A stretch of DNA of 64,000 bases, from the NCBI RefSeq assembly GCF_050948175.1, contig NC_135206.1:1379170-1443169 (forward strand), written 5' to 3'. Positions 35,691 through 47,219 of the stretch are shown here, piece after piece. This DNA is from Xylocopa sonorina (taxonomy: Eukaryota > Arthropoda > Insecta > Hymenoptera > Apidae). Every line of letters starts with the position of its first letter. The stretch's first letter is position 1. The notes under the pieces are model-generated. The model worked only from the letters and a program-made list of their open reading frames with translations. It had not been told where the DNA came from and searched no databases. The position numbers and the translations under genes are program-made.

Positions 35691-36157
35691 GCAACCGGGA
35701 GAATATATTATTTCCTTGTTTATGCATTATATTGATATCTACAAAAAAGGTGCTGAACGCTCACGAAATGATTGCCCTGTGGTATTAATGGAATCAAAAG
35801 AAGTATTTATTCCATTACTAAACCTATTCTCATTTTTTGCATTTTCTTTTCGCCCTTGTTCAATATTAATCTTTCCTCTTTCCATCTCAACTACTTTTTG
35901 CAAATTTTAGTTTTCAAATATAATCTGTTTTTACTATGCATGGACAGCCTCTAGTTTAGTCATTTAACTATGGAACTAGTGGAGTCGGGTATACCTTTAA
36001 TTTGAACTTGTTCACCGTGACTACCAGGTATATAAACATATATGCCCTTAATACGTGTAGCATTTTTACTAGCTCATATTTTTTGTTTCATAAAACACTT
36101 TCCATGTCAGACGAAAACGAGCATCCTTTTAACTTTTTGTCAACTTTGAGACAAAAT

Positions 36158-36432
36158 AATCCTTGTGACTATAGTCGATTTTGGAAAGCATATAAATTAT
36201 GTCAGACACATTAACAAAAGACCAATATAAGAATGAGACTTTCTTCTCGATAGATACATTTGTGACCGCAATATCATGATCTTAACTTCACCTTCGAATG
36301 GAGGATGTACCGACTCGCTTAAACGTAAGACTCGAATTACTGCGTTACAAAATAAATTTCTAATCTAAAACGAAAGGTCGTGCCACCTATCGATGAGAAA
36401 TATAACCAGCAAAGATCACATAAAGCCTTTAT
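36158..36432. other. Short insertion in right arm
   Basis: The left arm reads continuously from the gtatagttag to the ctcaaagttgac marks (about 1070-1100), but the right arm has about 275 extra bp. Nothing was recognised in it. Confidence 0.5.
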
Positions 36433-37524
36433 TGTGTATAGTTAGTACGCTGCTGTTAGTTGATTCTCTTGTTAATTATGATATTTACATGTTGGTGGCT
36501 GTGATGATCGCAATTTGAAAAACAAATGTTGAAAGCAGGGACGTGTAATTTCATTACGTGGCATTGCAGACTGTAGACTGAGATCACAGACCCGGAAAGT
36601 AACCATTGAAAATCCTGGAACTGTAATGTCAAAGTAGTAGTCAACTGTAAGTTGTCATTTTATAAATTATTTAATTTCAAAGAAATATAGAATACTTAAA
36701 CTTGAATGTATCACATGCTATTGAAATTTTTAAAATCTCTAGAAGAATAGACGTGCTCGTTACCACCGGTTGCTAATCTCAAAATGATACTAAGAAAAGT
36801 GATGCACAGTGTGCAAGATTCAACGATTTTGTACAGAATACATTGAAATTATTAGATGTAGTAGAAAGCAAAGTAAGCGCGACTTCTTGATAATTGGTAC
36901 CATTGCAAGAATCAAGGCGTAAGGCATTTACTATTAGCGACCTCCTATTTACGACTGGTGATAAATTGAATTTTCTCAGGAATATCGACCACCTCGAATG
37001 AATGCATTGCTTCTTTTCCATTTTATTCATTTTGTGAACTGTGAGATGATATTACATATTAAACCAATTGATATTCTGCTCGAACCACGATGAGACACGT
37101 GGTTACGCTGAAGCCATTTTTGGCGAGTGCAGTGAAGAAGATAAGCCTCAAGTACCGAAGAGAAATTCTGTTGGTCTCGAATGATTACACTACCGATCTG
37201 CAATTGTTCATTTTCTGAAAACCATTCCCCATCTCTTGTCTCGTGTTCCATGTGACATCGATTGTTATTCGCTTCAATAAGGATAAATCTTCTTTGAGGG
37301 TGGCAAACATTGAATGATATGTAATTTGTTTTGTCACAGAATCAGTCACTTTATTAAAGCTAATGGTCCATTTAATATTCTGGAAGATTTTGGAATAGTA
37401 CCCACCACCACTGTCGTCTGAAGTTAAAAGACTTGATCAAAGTAGCTGTACAATGAGTGCTATTCCTTACTCTATGGTCGGCAGCGATAAGAATATAAGA
37501 AAATGCCACATGAGGAGGTAACAT

Positions 37525-37990
37525 TCATTGAACTTGCCTAGTGGTCACTACAAGTGCAAAATCGGCAATAAGAGACATCATTTGTGTCTTATTACAGAAT
37601 GCAAAGGCCCTCTTGACAGTCACAAGCCATTTTGCTGAGTTCTGCCTATCTGATATCAGGTAATATAAGAAAGTTGATAATCGACCCAAAAAATGCCCCA
37701 CTGAGTCTCTCTTTTCTGGTGAAAAGCTAATACCGTCATAGAGGATAGGATGCCAGCCAAAAATTCTACATTGGGCCACATTAACCACTCTGTCTTGACT
37801 GCTTCATCTAACTAGTGACATCTGATGGTATCCAAGGCAAAGATCTTTTCTCCTCATTGCGAACCCGGATAGGAAGTTCAACAAGGTACCTGCAATCCTA
37901 TACCAATTATCAGTGGAGTTCTGAGCATAGTGACTAAATGGTATCGCTTTGAAAAGATTAGCATCGCCAACGACCACAGGAAACAATACA
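37525..37990 (-). pseudogene. Degenerate gypsy RT / RNase H linker fragment
   Basis: The minus strand reads DLCLGYHQM (gypsy RT block DLxxGYHQI) and, further on, QCRIFGWHPILYDGISFSPEK, matching the KCxFGxxExxFLGHxISxxGISPxPEK block after the RT palm. It is followed by STFLYYLI (FLGxxNYYRRFI block). The catalytic YVDD block is not visible and frames are broken. It lies just beyond the palindrome edge as seen in this window. Confidence 0.6.
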
Positions 37991-39330
37991 CATTTGGGAA
38001 GTATTGTAATACTTCAGTGCTAAGAACAAATGGAAGTAAAAATAGAAGAAAAAGAAAATCGCATCAAAGCTCATTTCTGCTGTGAAAATTAAACGAGTGA
38101 CTCTTAATGCGTAACAAAGAATTCTGATGCTGCCTAACAGCTACATTTTAGCCGCAAGCCAGTAGTTGTCACATACAGTGCTATCTACACGTACTATGTT
38201 AGTCGGGAGAACAATTTTCATACTAATTGGAAGATTTATGGTTGTCCCATTTGGAAATCTGATAGCAAGATAGGATATCAGAAGATCGGAAGAGGTTGTT
38301 TACAGTAAATGAGGACTGTAACGAAAAAATTTTGAAGAGAAACATTTAAGGAAGAAACTATCGTAGGCAGCCATTTTTCTTCAATCTTACATTTGTCTGA
38401 TTGCAGTATATTGGTCGTAGCATTTGAATATAGGTCAATTAAATATGATCAATGACGAAATAAAACAATGCACATTAGCAACCAATTTATCAAGTCATTT
38501 CGATCACTGTCGAAATATTCTGTGTTTATTAAATGCAAATTGTTCAAACTGGATAACTGATTACAGTATTTAATTCTGTAGGAATTCGTTGGAACTCGTA
38601 AACACTGCTATCAACACTAGAACTTGGTTTACGCATAACTGAAGAGCGATCGATTAATTCTATTACTATTATTGCTTTCGCGTTACCATTTATTTGTGCA
38701 TATATGTTTATGCATATAAGTTAATAATACACTCTATAATTACGAATCGTGAAATCGTGAAGCATAAACAGAGTTATTGAATTTAAATTGATATGTACTG
38801 GTTTAATTCAAATCATATTTATTATCATCCATAGATTTTAGACGGTCGATCTTTTGCTTATTTACAAGCAGTATTGACCGAGTTTTACAAACACCATACA
38901 CATATGCGCCTAAAAAATACTATCATTTGAAAAATATATATCGTGATCTGTTATACCACATCCCACAGGAAATATTAATTAAACTTGTGAGTTTATTGTA
39001 TTTTACAATTATTGCATTACTTATTTTTTACTATAATTTATATTAGTTTCTATTCACAGTACGTGTATATTCATTTTTGAATTATCAATGATATTGGCGG
39101 AAATCGAGAATGATCAAGTTAATGAAAACCAAAACCTAGTGAATCAACAAGTTTGGGTAGTAACTGTATTAGTACAAATTATTTCTTTTCTTTTTCTTTA
39201 ATTTTGTTGTTAATGCATAAGAGTATAGATGAATAGTATTTAATGTTTTGGAATTACTTTTCTAATCTGGCTAGCCTAGTATGCAATTACGGGCCGCGAG
39301 ATACTGACGTCGCGGCTTTTTTATCAAAAA
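37991..39330. other. AT-rich stretch, nothing recognised
   Basis: There are no open frames with recognisable motifs. The upstream part could be decayed gypsy sequence continuous with 37525-37990. Confidence 0.4.
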
Positions 39331-39339
39331 TGAAGGTGC

Positions 39340-39960
39340 CGAAGGTTATCTCTTAATCAACCTGAGCAAACACTCACGCTTCCACTCATTCAGTATCGCG
39401 CTGGGATAGTGGGCCGAAAAGAAGGGACAACAAGGAAAAGGAACAAAGAAACGGTTAGATGTACTGCGTTTTATGGAGCATCGTCACGCGGGTTGCTTTA
39501 AGCTCGTATTGCGTGTTGTGCTCCAACTCAATAACTGTCTCGATACTTGTTTTTTCAATGACCCTAATTATTCCTTGTGCGGCGCGATAATAGGAACGGA
39601 AATAGGAAGTCGGATACTTAAGGATACCAATAAGAAAAATGAGTTCTTAAGTCCTTGTATGACTGTCTATTACATTAAACAAGACAAACAGGATATCCAC
39701 AGGGAGTGATGGGTTGATCGGGGGTAAGGGGACCACTTCCACCATACTGGACCACTTCCAGGCTATGTGCCAGGTACCGTCGCACGCCCAACAACGGTAT
39801 TTTGGTATGGTTACGTGGGGAGGGTCATTGAGGACTGACGGAGGCGGGAAAATCGGAGGAACATGATTGGCGGTGGTGGACGGGATATTTCGATGGACAT
39901 TAATGAGGGTAATGGTAGCGAGGGACGGGAGGTGTTGGGTTTTTTGTCTGGTCACAGGAC
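39340..39960 (-). mobile_element. 3' end of a gypsy-family relative, with zinc knuckle
   Basis: Positions 39340-39420 match the 3' non-coding part of the 54-60 kb gypsy (54730-54800: ggttatc, aacctgagcaaacactca, ctcattca). Just upstream in the minus frame lies RCWACDGTWHIAW, the decayed equivalent of the CWACGGVGHIAPRCP knuckle at 55056-55262. The LTR and the rest of pol are missing. Confidence 0.65.
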
Positions 39961-40004
39961 GGAGCCTGCAGTAATAAGGAGGCTCTTGTGGGTGGTAATG
40001 AAGC

Positions 40005-40990
40005 TTAGTTTTGGGGAACGGATGGACGTATGGGCGGCTGAATCCTCCGGGAGAGAGCTTTCTGTCGGCTTACCGTCGATTCAGAAGGGGTTTTCCTCGC
40101 CGTCTTAGCCGCTGCCTCTTCGGAGCCTACGGGGGTAACGCGGCTGTGCACGGACAGAGAGTTGAGAGCGCACAGGTCAGTCCATCCCGTGGAAACATAA
40201 ACCACCATTTGGACAAACACATCCCTGTAAATCCCTGAAAGCGAGCCGAAGCGAAGGCTTATCCACACCTCGCCATTCTACCCATCTTCGCGAATAGCAA
40301 CCCGATCTTGTCGCTTAAGTACCTACAATGAGTTCTGACATCCATTCCTACGTCTAAGTAGACGCCGAGATATCGTACCGCGGGTTTAAATTTGATATTT
40401 TTCTTGCTTATACGAATGATGGGCGATCTACCAGCAAGGTCTGTCTTGGTAAACCAAACGGCCTTGCGTTTTCGATCGAGACGGGCACCTCCTCTTCGAC
40501 CTAATACTGGCCTCTCGATCCAGCTACCCTTGAGTACGATTGCCTCAGTTTTTGTGGCCGAGAATTCGACTAATGATCGAACTACACCTTTGTAGAATCT
40601 GGTCAACGACTTGTTGACCTTGATTCTCAATTTCGGGTCTACTGTTTCCGCCCTCGAGAATGAGGAGATCGTCCGCGTAAATAACAAACCTATTCTCAAC
40701 TGTAGTCTGGAGTGACCACTGGAGATTGTCGATCTTAATCAGATCTTAACCCATCGGCCGTAGAAGTAATTTGAGATTTCATCGAAAACGTTCCGAGGTC
40801 AGTCTCGTTTCTCAAGTGACTCTAAAATTAAAGGCCACCAGACATTGTCAAAAGCCCCGGAAATGTCGAAAAGCAACGGTACATGTCGATGCTCGGAAGC
40901 ATCTTCGCGGTTGCAATGGGGTTGGGTTAGATCGCGGTCGCGGAGGGTTTCGCGGGGCTACTATTTAAGTTTTCGATTTCGCGATTTCCT
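40005..40990 (-). pseudogene. R1-clade LINE RT, palm and thumb
   Basis: The minus strand reads LLFDISGAFDNVWWPLIL (RT block A with the first catalytic Asp, R1-clade wording), RFVIYADDLLIL (the YADD catalytic block), KTEAIVLKG, RYLGVYLDVGM (block YLGVxLD), HCRYLSDKIG and, in the next frame, SLSGIYRDVFVQMVVYVSTGW (thumb GIYRGVFxPxxxYAAAGW). Frames shift between blocks and a stop follows the first block. It is probably the 3' half of the element whose RT start is at 45740-46198. Confidence 0.85.
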
Positions 40991-42040
40991 ATTTTAGACT
41001 CAGCCGAAGATACCGAATCCGAGTCCCTCGTCGCATCTAATTAAATGGACTTGAACAGCATGAAAGCTGTTTGGTATTGGCCACGGGTTTTCGGAATGAA
41101 TACCGAAGGTTCGGGCTTGGCCGTTTTTACACAACGGTGTGCCGACTAAGAAACTATGTTCTAATGATCGAGGAACCACCTTCCTGATGGTGGAAGGACC
41201 AAAACTAAGATTCCGGGTTCTGTAGTACTCTTTATTGTGCACGGCTTAACCGCTGGAACGCTAAGTCGGTTCTGCCGTCTCCCAGCACGATCCGGAAAAA
41301 TTACAATTCTAACTATGTCGTTGTGGAGAACCGTTGTGTCGTCAGAAGGAAAACCAGTAGACTTCCGAAGTTTAACCCCCTCGTAGTGTGTATAACAAAT
41401 AAATAAGTAACAACAAAACTATTACGTCGTATTGACGTCGCTGTCAAAGAATCTGCTTAGAAAAATTTAGAAAAACTTAGAAAAATTAGGTAACGGGGAC
41501 CCTTTTGTAAGGCGAATTTAGCCGCACACCGAAATGTACGTACAGGGAAAACCACGCGTAGGTGTCGCCCCGAGTTCTTCATGCATAGAACCCGCCCCGC
41601 GCCTTACCGTACAAAAGTACGGTGAGACTTACGGCCGTGTTTTAAGCATGCTGTTAGTAGTTAAGAAATTTTGTCGAGCCTTATTGGCCTGGTCCGTTAT
41701 CAGATTTGGATATATAGCCCAGAGGCAGTCCTTTGTTTGTTAGTAAAATTTCTAGCATGCTTGTCGTTAGTTTTAAAATTTATTTCTCGTAGGGTTCGTC
41801 CATTCGCTTAAAACCAAATAAATAAATAAATAAATAACTTAAAACGACTACCTTGTGTAGTCGGAGACAAATTGATTCGCCAATTCTATCGACGACCGGA
41901 GGGCTATCAGTGAGGCCGTCAAGATGTCTTTAGACCTGAGCCTCAGGAATTTCATACTCGTCACCATATATTTTGGCACTGCTCCCTTACAGCCAATTAC
42001 TATTGAGACCACTTGAGCTGTGAGTCCGTTTAACTTTAGT
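40991..42040. other. Non-coding LINE-like tail with (AAAT)n
   Basis: Moderately GC-rich sequence without recognised proteins. A run of about six AAAT units at 41815-41838 ends a plus-oriented stretch beginning near 41500, resembling the short-repeat tail of a LINE 3' end, but no associated RT is on the plus strand. Confidence 0.35.
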
Positions 42041-42048
42041 TTAATATA

Positions 42049-42453
42049 TTAAACGCTGTCTTTGTACTTTCTTAATTCTTCCTGGTACGCGTTGTAGAGA
42101 TTTTCTTTATCTTCGTAACGTACCGTTACGTCCAGCACAAGAATCCTATCCTGGTTTCTGATAACCAGATCCGGTCTTCTGTGGTCGCCCATAACATTTA
42201 CCTCAGGCTCTTCGAACACCGCACATCTACTTGAAACCTTATTTGCAATCATATTGCATATATCATTGTGCTTTTTAATCCTCATTAATTTAGTATGGAA
42301 AAAGTTACCCAATATGTGTCCCAGAGTCTCGGCCTGGATACCACATCTGTACAAATAATCTCTTTCATTATCCGCTCGTTTCACCACTACTCTAGTTCCG
42401 AATGTATTCGTTCTTAACTTAATGGCGTACAAATATCTGAACAGCCTCGACAC
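42049..42453 (-). pseudogene. R2-like LINE restriction-like endonuclease domain
   Basis: A 134-codon minus frame carries the C-terminal domain of RLE-type LINEs: YRCGIQAETLGHIL (family CxxCGxxETLxHIL), then RIKKHNDIC, then RRPDLVI and VLDVTVRYED, the PD...D endonuclease motif. The first Cys of the CCHC finger is changed and one Cys is a Phe, so the finger is damaged. It ends KYKDSV, as in R2 C-termini. No R2-type RT is present. In R2 this domain nicks 28S rDNA; no rDNA is present in the window. Confidence 0.85.
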
Positions 42454-42499
42454 CTCACCTCTCCCTCCTTTGCCTCCTCCTACCGAGTCATTTCGGGAC

Positions 42500-42841
42500 T
42501 CGTATTAGGTTGGGGCTTCGGGGGCAAAGGTATTTTATGGTTACAGTGTAGCGGGGGTTCAAATAGTGAGTAGTAGGGTTGAAGGTCTTTAATATGGAAC
42601 TTTGGTTGCTCTCTCTTTCCTAGAATTCGGTTTCGATATATAATGGGAGATAACTTCGCTGTGAACTCATGTCCCTTAAACCGGGGAGTTAAATTCTCCC
42701 ACGTTGTATTCCCTATCTACTCGGCCTCGATTATAATGGTCGGCTTGCTGACTAGTCGCATATAAGAGGTAAGCGCTTCATCCTATCATTTCACAATGCG
42801 GAATTGGCGCGATAGGGATCTTGCGACGTCACCATGTCACA
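42500..42841 (-). mobile_element. Deleted gypsy relic: integrase C-terminus fused to LTR end
   Basis: Positions 42500-42790 match 55740-56090, the region after the integrase core, with landmarks ggttcaaatagtgagtagt, ggagataacttcgc, cctcgattataat and gtaagcgcttcat. This runs directly into an LTR terminus (gatcttgcgacgtcacc ... tcaca, ending 42841). Everything from mid-integrase through gag is deleted. It lies between two R2-like fragments. Confidence 0.75.
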
Positions 42842-42849
42842 TTATACAT

Positions 42850-42995
42850 TATACATTTGCTTATGTTATTATGCCTTTTAATTCTTTTGGGTTTTGTAAA
42901 GAAACATTTACCCAATATATGCCTCAGGGTTTCTGCTTGGATGACACGTCTTTTACATAAGTATTCTTTTTCATTATCGGTTCTTCGTAGGTAGG
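42850..42995 (-). pseudogene. Second R2-like endonuclease fragment
   Basis: The minus-strand translation across a frame break gives DNEKEYLCK, VIQAETLRHILGKCFFTK and RIKRHN, paralleling DNERDYLYRC and IQAETLGHIL at 42049-42453. It is a separate copy, because the same residues occur in both. The FTK-preceding Cys lost from the first copy is kept here. Confidence 0.65.
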
Positions 42996-43569
42996 TAGGA
43001 TGCGAAGAAATGGAGACAACTCGTCTTCCAGGGTCAGCAGAATACTAGAATTCTTAAGGAGTTTCCGAGAGGAGCCTAAAGGAGTTTCAGAGACTCCACG
43101 GATGTCGGTGTCATATGCTAAAATGTAAAGCAAGCCAGAGCCATTCTCATCAAGATGGCCCAAGAAGGTTAAAGTGGTTGGAGAGAAAGCACATGGAGCC
43201 GCTCGCTCGCTTGCAAGAAATTACTGCTTGTATCTTAGGAAGCAATGACGTCGGCCATAGTTGTCGAAACAAGGGTCCGATACCTTTCCTCGCGGTGTAC
43301 GACTTTAATGGCTTTTAAGGGGCGACCAAGCACCACAGAAGTCAGATGTCGGCAGATAAGACAAGATGTCATATGAAGCCAGGTGAATTTTGGCTGTGTG
43401 AAATTTTTGAAATGTTCGTTTAATATTTTTAGGAAATCCACTTCCTCCTTTGAGCAGACCGAGGCTCTATTGCCTAATCAGTTCCCACACAAGCTGGAGC
43501 GAGCAGTTGCTCTTTTTAGATTCCTTATAATGGTATGTTTCGATTTCTCATGCGTTGACAGGCCAGCTC

Positions 43570-44700
43570 GTGTTTTGAAGATTCTCCCGCAGAAAACACA
43601 TTGGATCAGGACGTGACACCGATATCCGTGTTAATTACATTTTTTACAGATGATTGGTTTCTTCTGCGTACATTTCCCGTAGACAAATCTTTTAGAAATT
43701 TTACAAGGTTGAGTTGTTTTATTGCCTGTGCATAATCTTATTTGACATTTTTTATGTCAGAGGAGAATTATTGTTGGAATTGTTTAATGTTCCTTCTCGT
43801 TGGTTTTCCATTTTTTCTCTTTTTTTTCACGAAATTCGTGATACTCCGTAACGAGCTTGTCTGCTAATTGTAACAAAGAGCGTTGCCTTGACATCTTCAA
43901 TCTAGTTGTTTCCTGATAGAGTATGCATGTATTCATTCCAGCGAAATCTAAGATATTAAAAAATCCTTGTACAAGCCATCTACTACATTTGGATTTGACG
44001 CTATACTTTCCCGCTATTTGGTCAAACATATCGACGGCAAACTATGTTTAATTATAATAATAGACTAATGCTGTCCCTTTTGTCAACAATTGTGCAGTCA
44101 GAGATGTAGCGGTAAAAATATTGTCTGTTGCAATATTTCTTCCACAGTTGATGAATGGTTTGGCTAATTTCATAACAACAATTCCCTGAGTGGTATCGAC
44201 GCTGGTCTTCTTTCATCCCATCTTAAATATGGCAACCCGATTACAACATATTTGGTTTTTACGTCAAACGCTAACCAAAACTTGATTCCGAATTTGTCAG
44301 GTTTATTTTGCATATATTGCGTAAATTTCCATCTTGTTTTCGTAGGAAAGAGTTGCTCGTCAATGCTCAGATTCGTGGCTAGCTTGTAACAACTTTGGTT
44401 ATTTTCAACCAACTTGTTCCCTACGTCTGGAATTAGAGCGAAATTGTCCACAGTCAAATGTTGGATTCGCTGCTGATCTTTCTTTTATTCTTTTATTCTT
44501 TTATTCTCCACACAGTTTCATCACGAGCCTTTACATTGTCTTAAGGATCCTGCTCATCATCACTTTCAAAACCCGATAAAAATTTTTGTCCTCTACGGAC
44601 ATTCAAAACATTCTCATCTTCATCGACAAATACATCATGCTTTTTTTTCTACTCGCCACCATCCTCGCACCAGGTGTGCTGGAACCAGCAATTGCCATGA
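43570..44700 (-). pseudogene. piggyBac transposase pseudogene, nearly end to end
   Basis: On the minus strand, in order: an acidic N-terminal stretch (SGFESDDEQDP), a frame with NLSIDEQLFPTKTRWKFTQYM followed by NKPDKFGIKFWLAFDVKTKYV (family DEQLFxFKGRxxFxQYMPNKPxKFGIKxWxxCD with the first catalytic Asp residues), a disrupted middle, then FDQIAGKYSVKSKCSRW, QGFFNILDFAGMNTCILY and, in a further frame, a C-terminal KCTQKKPIICKKC finger. At about 1.1 kb it is shorter than the usual ~1.8 kb coding region because of internal deletions. It is a different lineage from the arm copies. Confidence 0.85.
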
Positions 44701-44831
44701 CATCAGCATTCTTGTCCTGGACACTCATTCCCAGGATATAGAAATTTCGTGCACTCCAAAAGAAAAAGAAAAAAGATCTTGCAGTTCTACTTCTTATTTA
44801 AAGATTTCAAAAAAATAAGAATGTTTAGAGA

Positions 44832-45030
44832 TTGAATTATTTCCTATGATTTCAATAAGTAACTTTTATAGTGTATAATACGCTTCAAAATCAACTATTA
44901 AATATAAATTAAAATTTTATTTCCAGTCTTTACTGTATCTGAATCTAAATCCAGTCGTCTAGATATAGATTTTAATTGTTTTCTATGATTTTAATAAATA
45001 ATTCTTGTAGCGTATAATACGCTTCAAAAT
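44832..45030. repeat. Two-copy tandem repeat, period ~134 bp
   Basis: Both units carry ctatgatttcaataa-type sequence followed by gtataatacgcttcaaaat. No function is apparent. Confidence 0.65.
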
Positions 45031-45247
45031 TAAAAGGAAACGAAAATGCAGATCAATTCTGCTGCTGTTCCATGAGTGTTGCCCCTCGTTTCCGATACAA
45101 TCCACCAAATCATCCGCGTATCCGACAGTTGCCGAATAACCACGGATAGATGCGGTGTTAAACGGGGGACGTGGGCCAACTTTCCGCTCTCAGGATTAAT
45201 GGGTAGTAATTTAAACACATCAAGCTTACTTAATTCGAAAAATAACT

Positions 45248-45500
45248 TCAAAATTTATGAAAAATTGTAATCACCCTCTCGTTCCAGAACCTCTTACCTT
45301 CTTTTGGCAAAGACATTGTACCGTCACTATAAAACTTCCGTGATTTTTCGTTAAAATACTTTTCTACGTTGGTTTCTATGGATTCGACATTATCAAATTC
45401 TTTTTCTGCTAAAAAGTGTTGCATTGACCGAAATAGATGGTAATCAGATGGAACCAAAGAATATGGTGGGTGTAATAAAATTTGCCAACCGAATTCACGT
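45248..45500 (-). pseudogene. mariner transposase C-terminal pseudogene (second lineage)
   Basis: The minus frame reads PPYSLVPSDYHLFRSMQHFL, where mariners have PPYSPDLAPSDYHLF; the conserved PSD Asp (third catalytic residue) is kept and DLA is changed. It continues with FDNVESIETNVEKYF, then FYSDG and LPKEG. The N-terminal two thirds are missing. It differs from the PCDFFLFP-type mariner at 12730-13018. Confidence 0.8.
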
Positions 45501-45739
45501 ATTTTTTATGCACGTTCGTATTTTTTTCGTCGCGTAATTTTGGGTGGAAAGACAAGGAAAAACTTGGGTTCTAAAATCGTGAGCTCAGATACCTTATTTA
45601 GCACAGAATAAGGTTACAGAAATCAATCGTGGCGAAACCTTTATTTATACAGGTTATTGTCCCTTCTGACTAAGCCGTGTCAGTGAGCGAAACCGTCCGG
45701 ACCGTCTGGACATTGTCCGGTGTTGTAAGCATGTTTGGT

Positions 45740-46198
45740 TGTTACATTATTCGTCGCATAAACATATTTATCCCTGGAATATTTGTCCTCACACGATCGT
45801 GAACTATTCTTTCAAACAGTTTCTCGATCTCGTCGAGAAAAACAATCGGCCAGTGATTTCTTCAGTTTTCTGGGTTTGCGAAGTAGAACCAGCCTGCTGG
45901 TTTTCCAACTTCTTGGCAATGTGCTCGTCCTCAAGCATGTCGAGAATAATCTTCGCAGTCTTGAGTTCAGAACACTAAATGGCATCGACCAGACACGGCC
46001 AGGTATTACATCGTGTCCGGGCGCGGTGTTCTTTTTCATCATGCTATTATTTCGTGAGCCATCTCCTCTTCGGTGAGGAGGTTTGCCTGTGACCAAATGA
46101 TCGGGTCCTTGTCTTGAGAATTTATCGAGTTGATTGTCGGCACGGACTTTTTTGGCGGGAAGAGCGTCTACATTGATTCTGTCAGTAGGGGCGTCCAT
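45740..46198 (-). pseudogene. R1-clade LINE RT, N-terminal part
   Basis: The minus frame reads KKNTAPGHDVIPGRVW (family KAPGPDGIPxRVW), LRRLFSTCLRTSTLPRSWKT, RLVLLRKPRK and, in a shifted frame, LDEIEKLFERIVHDRV (family LLDExGKLFERII). These are the first RT blocks of the R1 clade. The sequence then breaks off, and the catalytic palm of an R1-clade RT is 4.7 kb further in the same direction (40005-40990). Confidence 0.85.
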
Positions 46199-46199
46199 G

Positions 46200-47215
46200 G
46201 ACGTAATTTGTTATTGTTGCTCGCGCAATGTTTGCAAAAGCTCGTCTAAAACATAACCATTCAATTACAAATCCTTAAATATCACCATATAATTGTAGGA
46301 AATTTATTAATTAATGATAATTACAAGATTATTAGATAGTTCTTTTAAATTGAGATATTACTTGAAAAACTGCTAATGAACAACTAACTGATCGTTTTAA
46401 AACATTCACACGAAAAACTCATTTACTCCGCACATTCGCTCTCGCTCGTATTCTAGACTATTCCACGCACATAACATTTGAAACTTGAATTATTGATTAA
46501 TTTTTTAAATTAAGATAATTTCATTATCCTACATAATAAAAAACTCAAACTCGAACTCAAATTTTTATTGACATCGCCTATAGCGTGGTTACGAAGTAAA
46601 TTGCTTCAAATTTATCTTTACTTCACGGGCGAAGAAAATGCACTCATGTTTGCGTCGTGAAGAACAGCTGTGCGTGCCACTAAACAAAATACATGTACCG
46701 CTTACATCCAATACTTACATTTGTACTAACATTCACATCACATATGACACATATTACATAAACATTAAAAAAAAGAGTATTATAGAGTTTTTATAGAAAA
46801 ATTGTATAATAGAATGTAAAGAGAAAGTAATGAATGAGTGTGCAAAAAAAAGTAGCGAATACGTATGTAAGGAGAAAGAAAGAACGACGGAAACGAAAAT
46901 ATTGAAAGGGCAAGTTTTACGTTGGACGAGTTAAAAACATTTATTTCCAAACGACTTCGACTGATAGCAAATAATAAAAAACCAGTAGAAATTAATAAGC
47001 ATAAAACTCATATTGAACCGTGACAGTAATATAACGATAGTCTTCCCATGCAACAGTACCAAAATACAGCACCAAAATCCCTAGGGTAAATTCCTGTAAA
47101 GTAAATAACTAATCCTGTAAAGTAGGTTACGCTCTAGGTTAAGTGTAGTTTAAGGTGGTGTTAATAAAACCAACAGGAACAAAGGATTCTCTCACATTTG
47201 CCGCGAAAAATTTGT
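46200..47215. other. AT-rich stretch, nothing recognised
   Basis: No motif-bearing open frame. It may contain decayed 5' parts of the R1-like element. Confidence 0.4.
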
Positions 47216-47219
47216 GTCG

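Larger units (their letters stand above)
19880..37180. repeat. Right arm of ~37 kb imperfect palindrome
   Basis: This is the inverted partner of 1-18620. Right-only insertions include about 21900-22232, 22690-24215, 24906-26058 (no left counterpart seen), 27145-27430, 27880-28900, 31480-32640 and 36158-36432. They make this arm's outer part (26205-37180) longer than its partner (1-8675). Distinct insertions in each arm show that the arms have evolved independently for some time, which argues against a read-chimera artefact, because that would give near-identical arms. Confidence 0.9.

Noticed and set aside
1..37180. Palindrome as an assembly or library artefact
   Set aside because: Chimeric foldback reads would give near-identical arms. 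Here identity varies, each arm has private insertions, and shared and private stop codons coexist. Not fully excluded without long reads.
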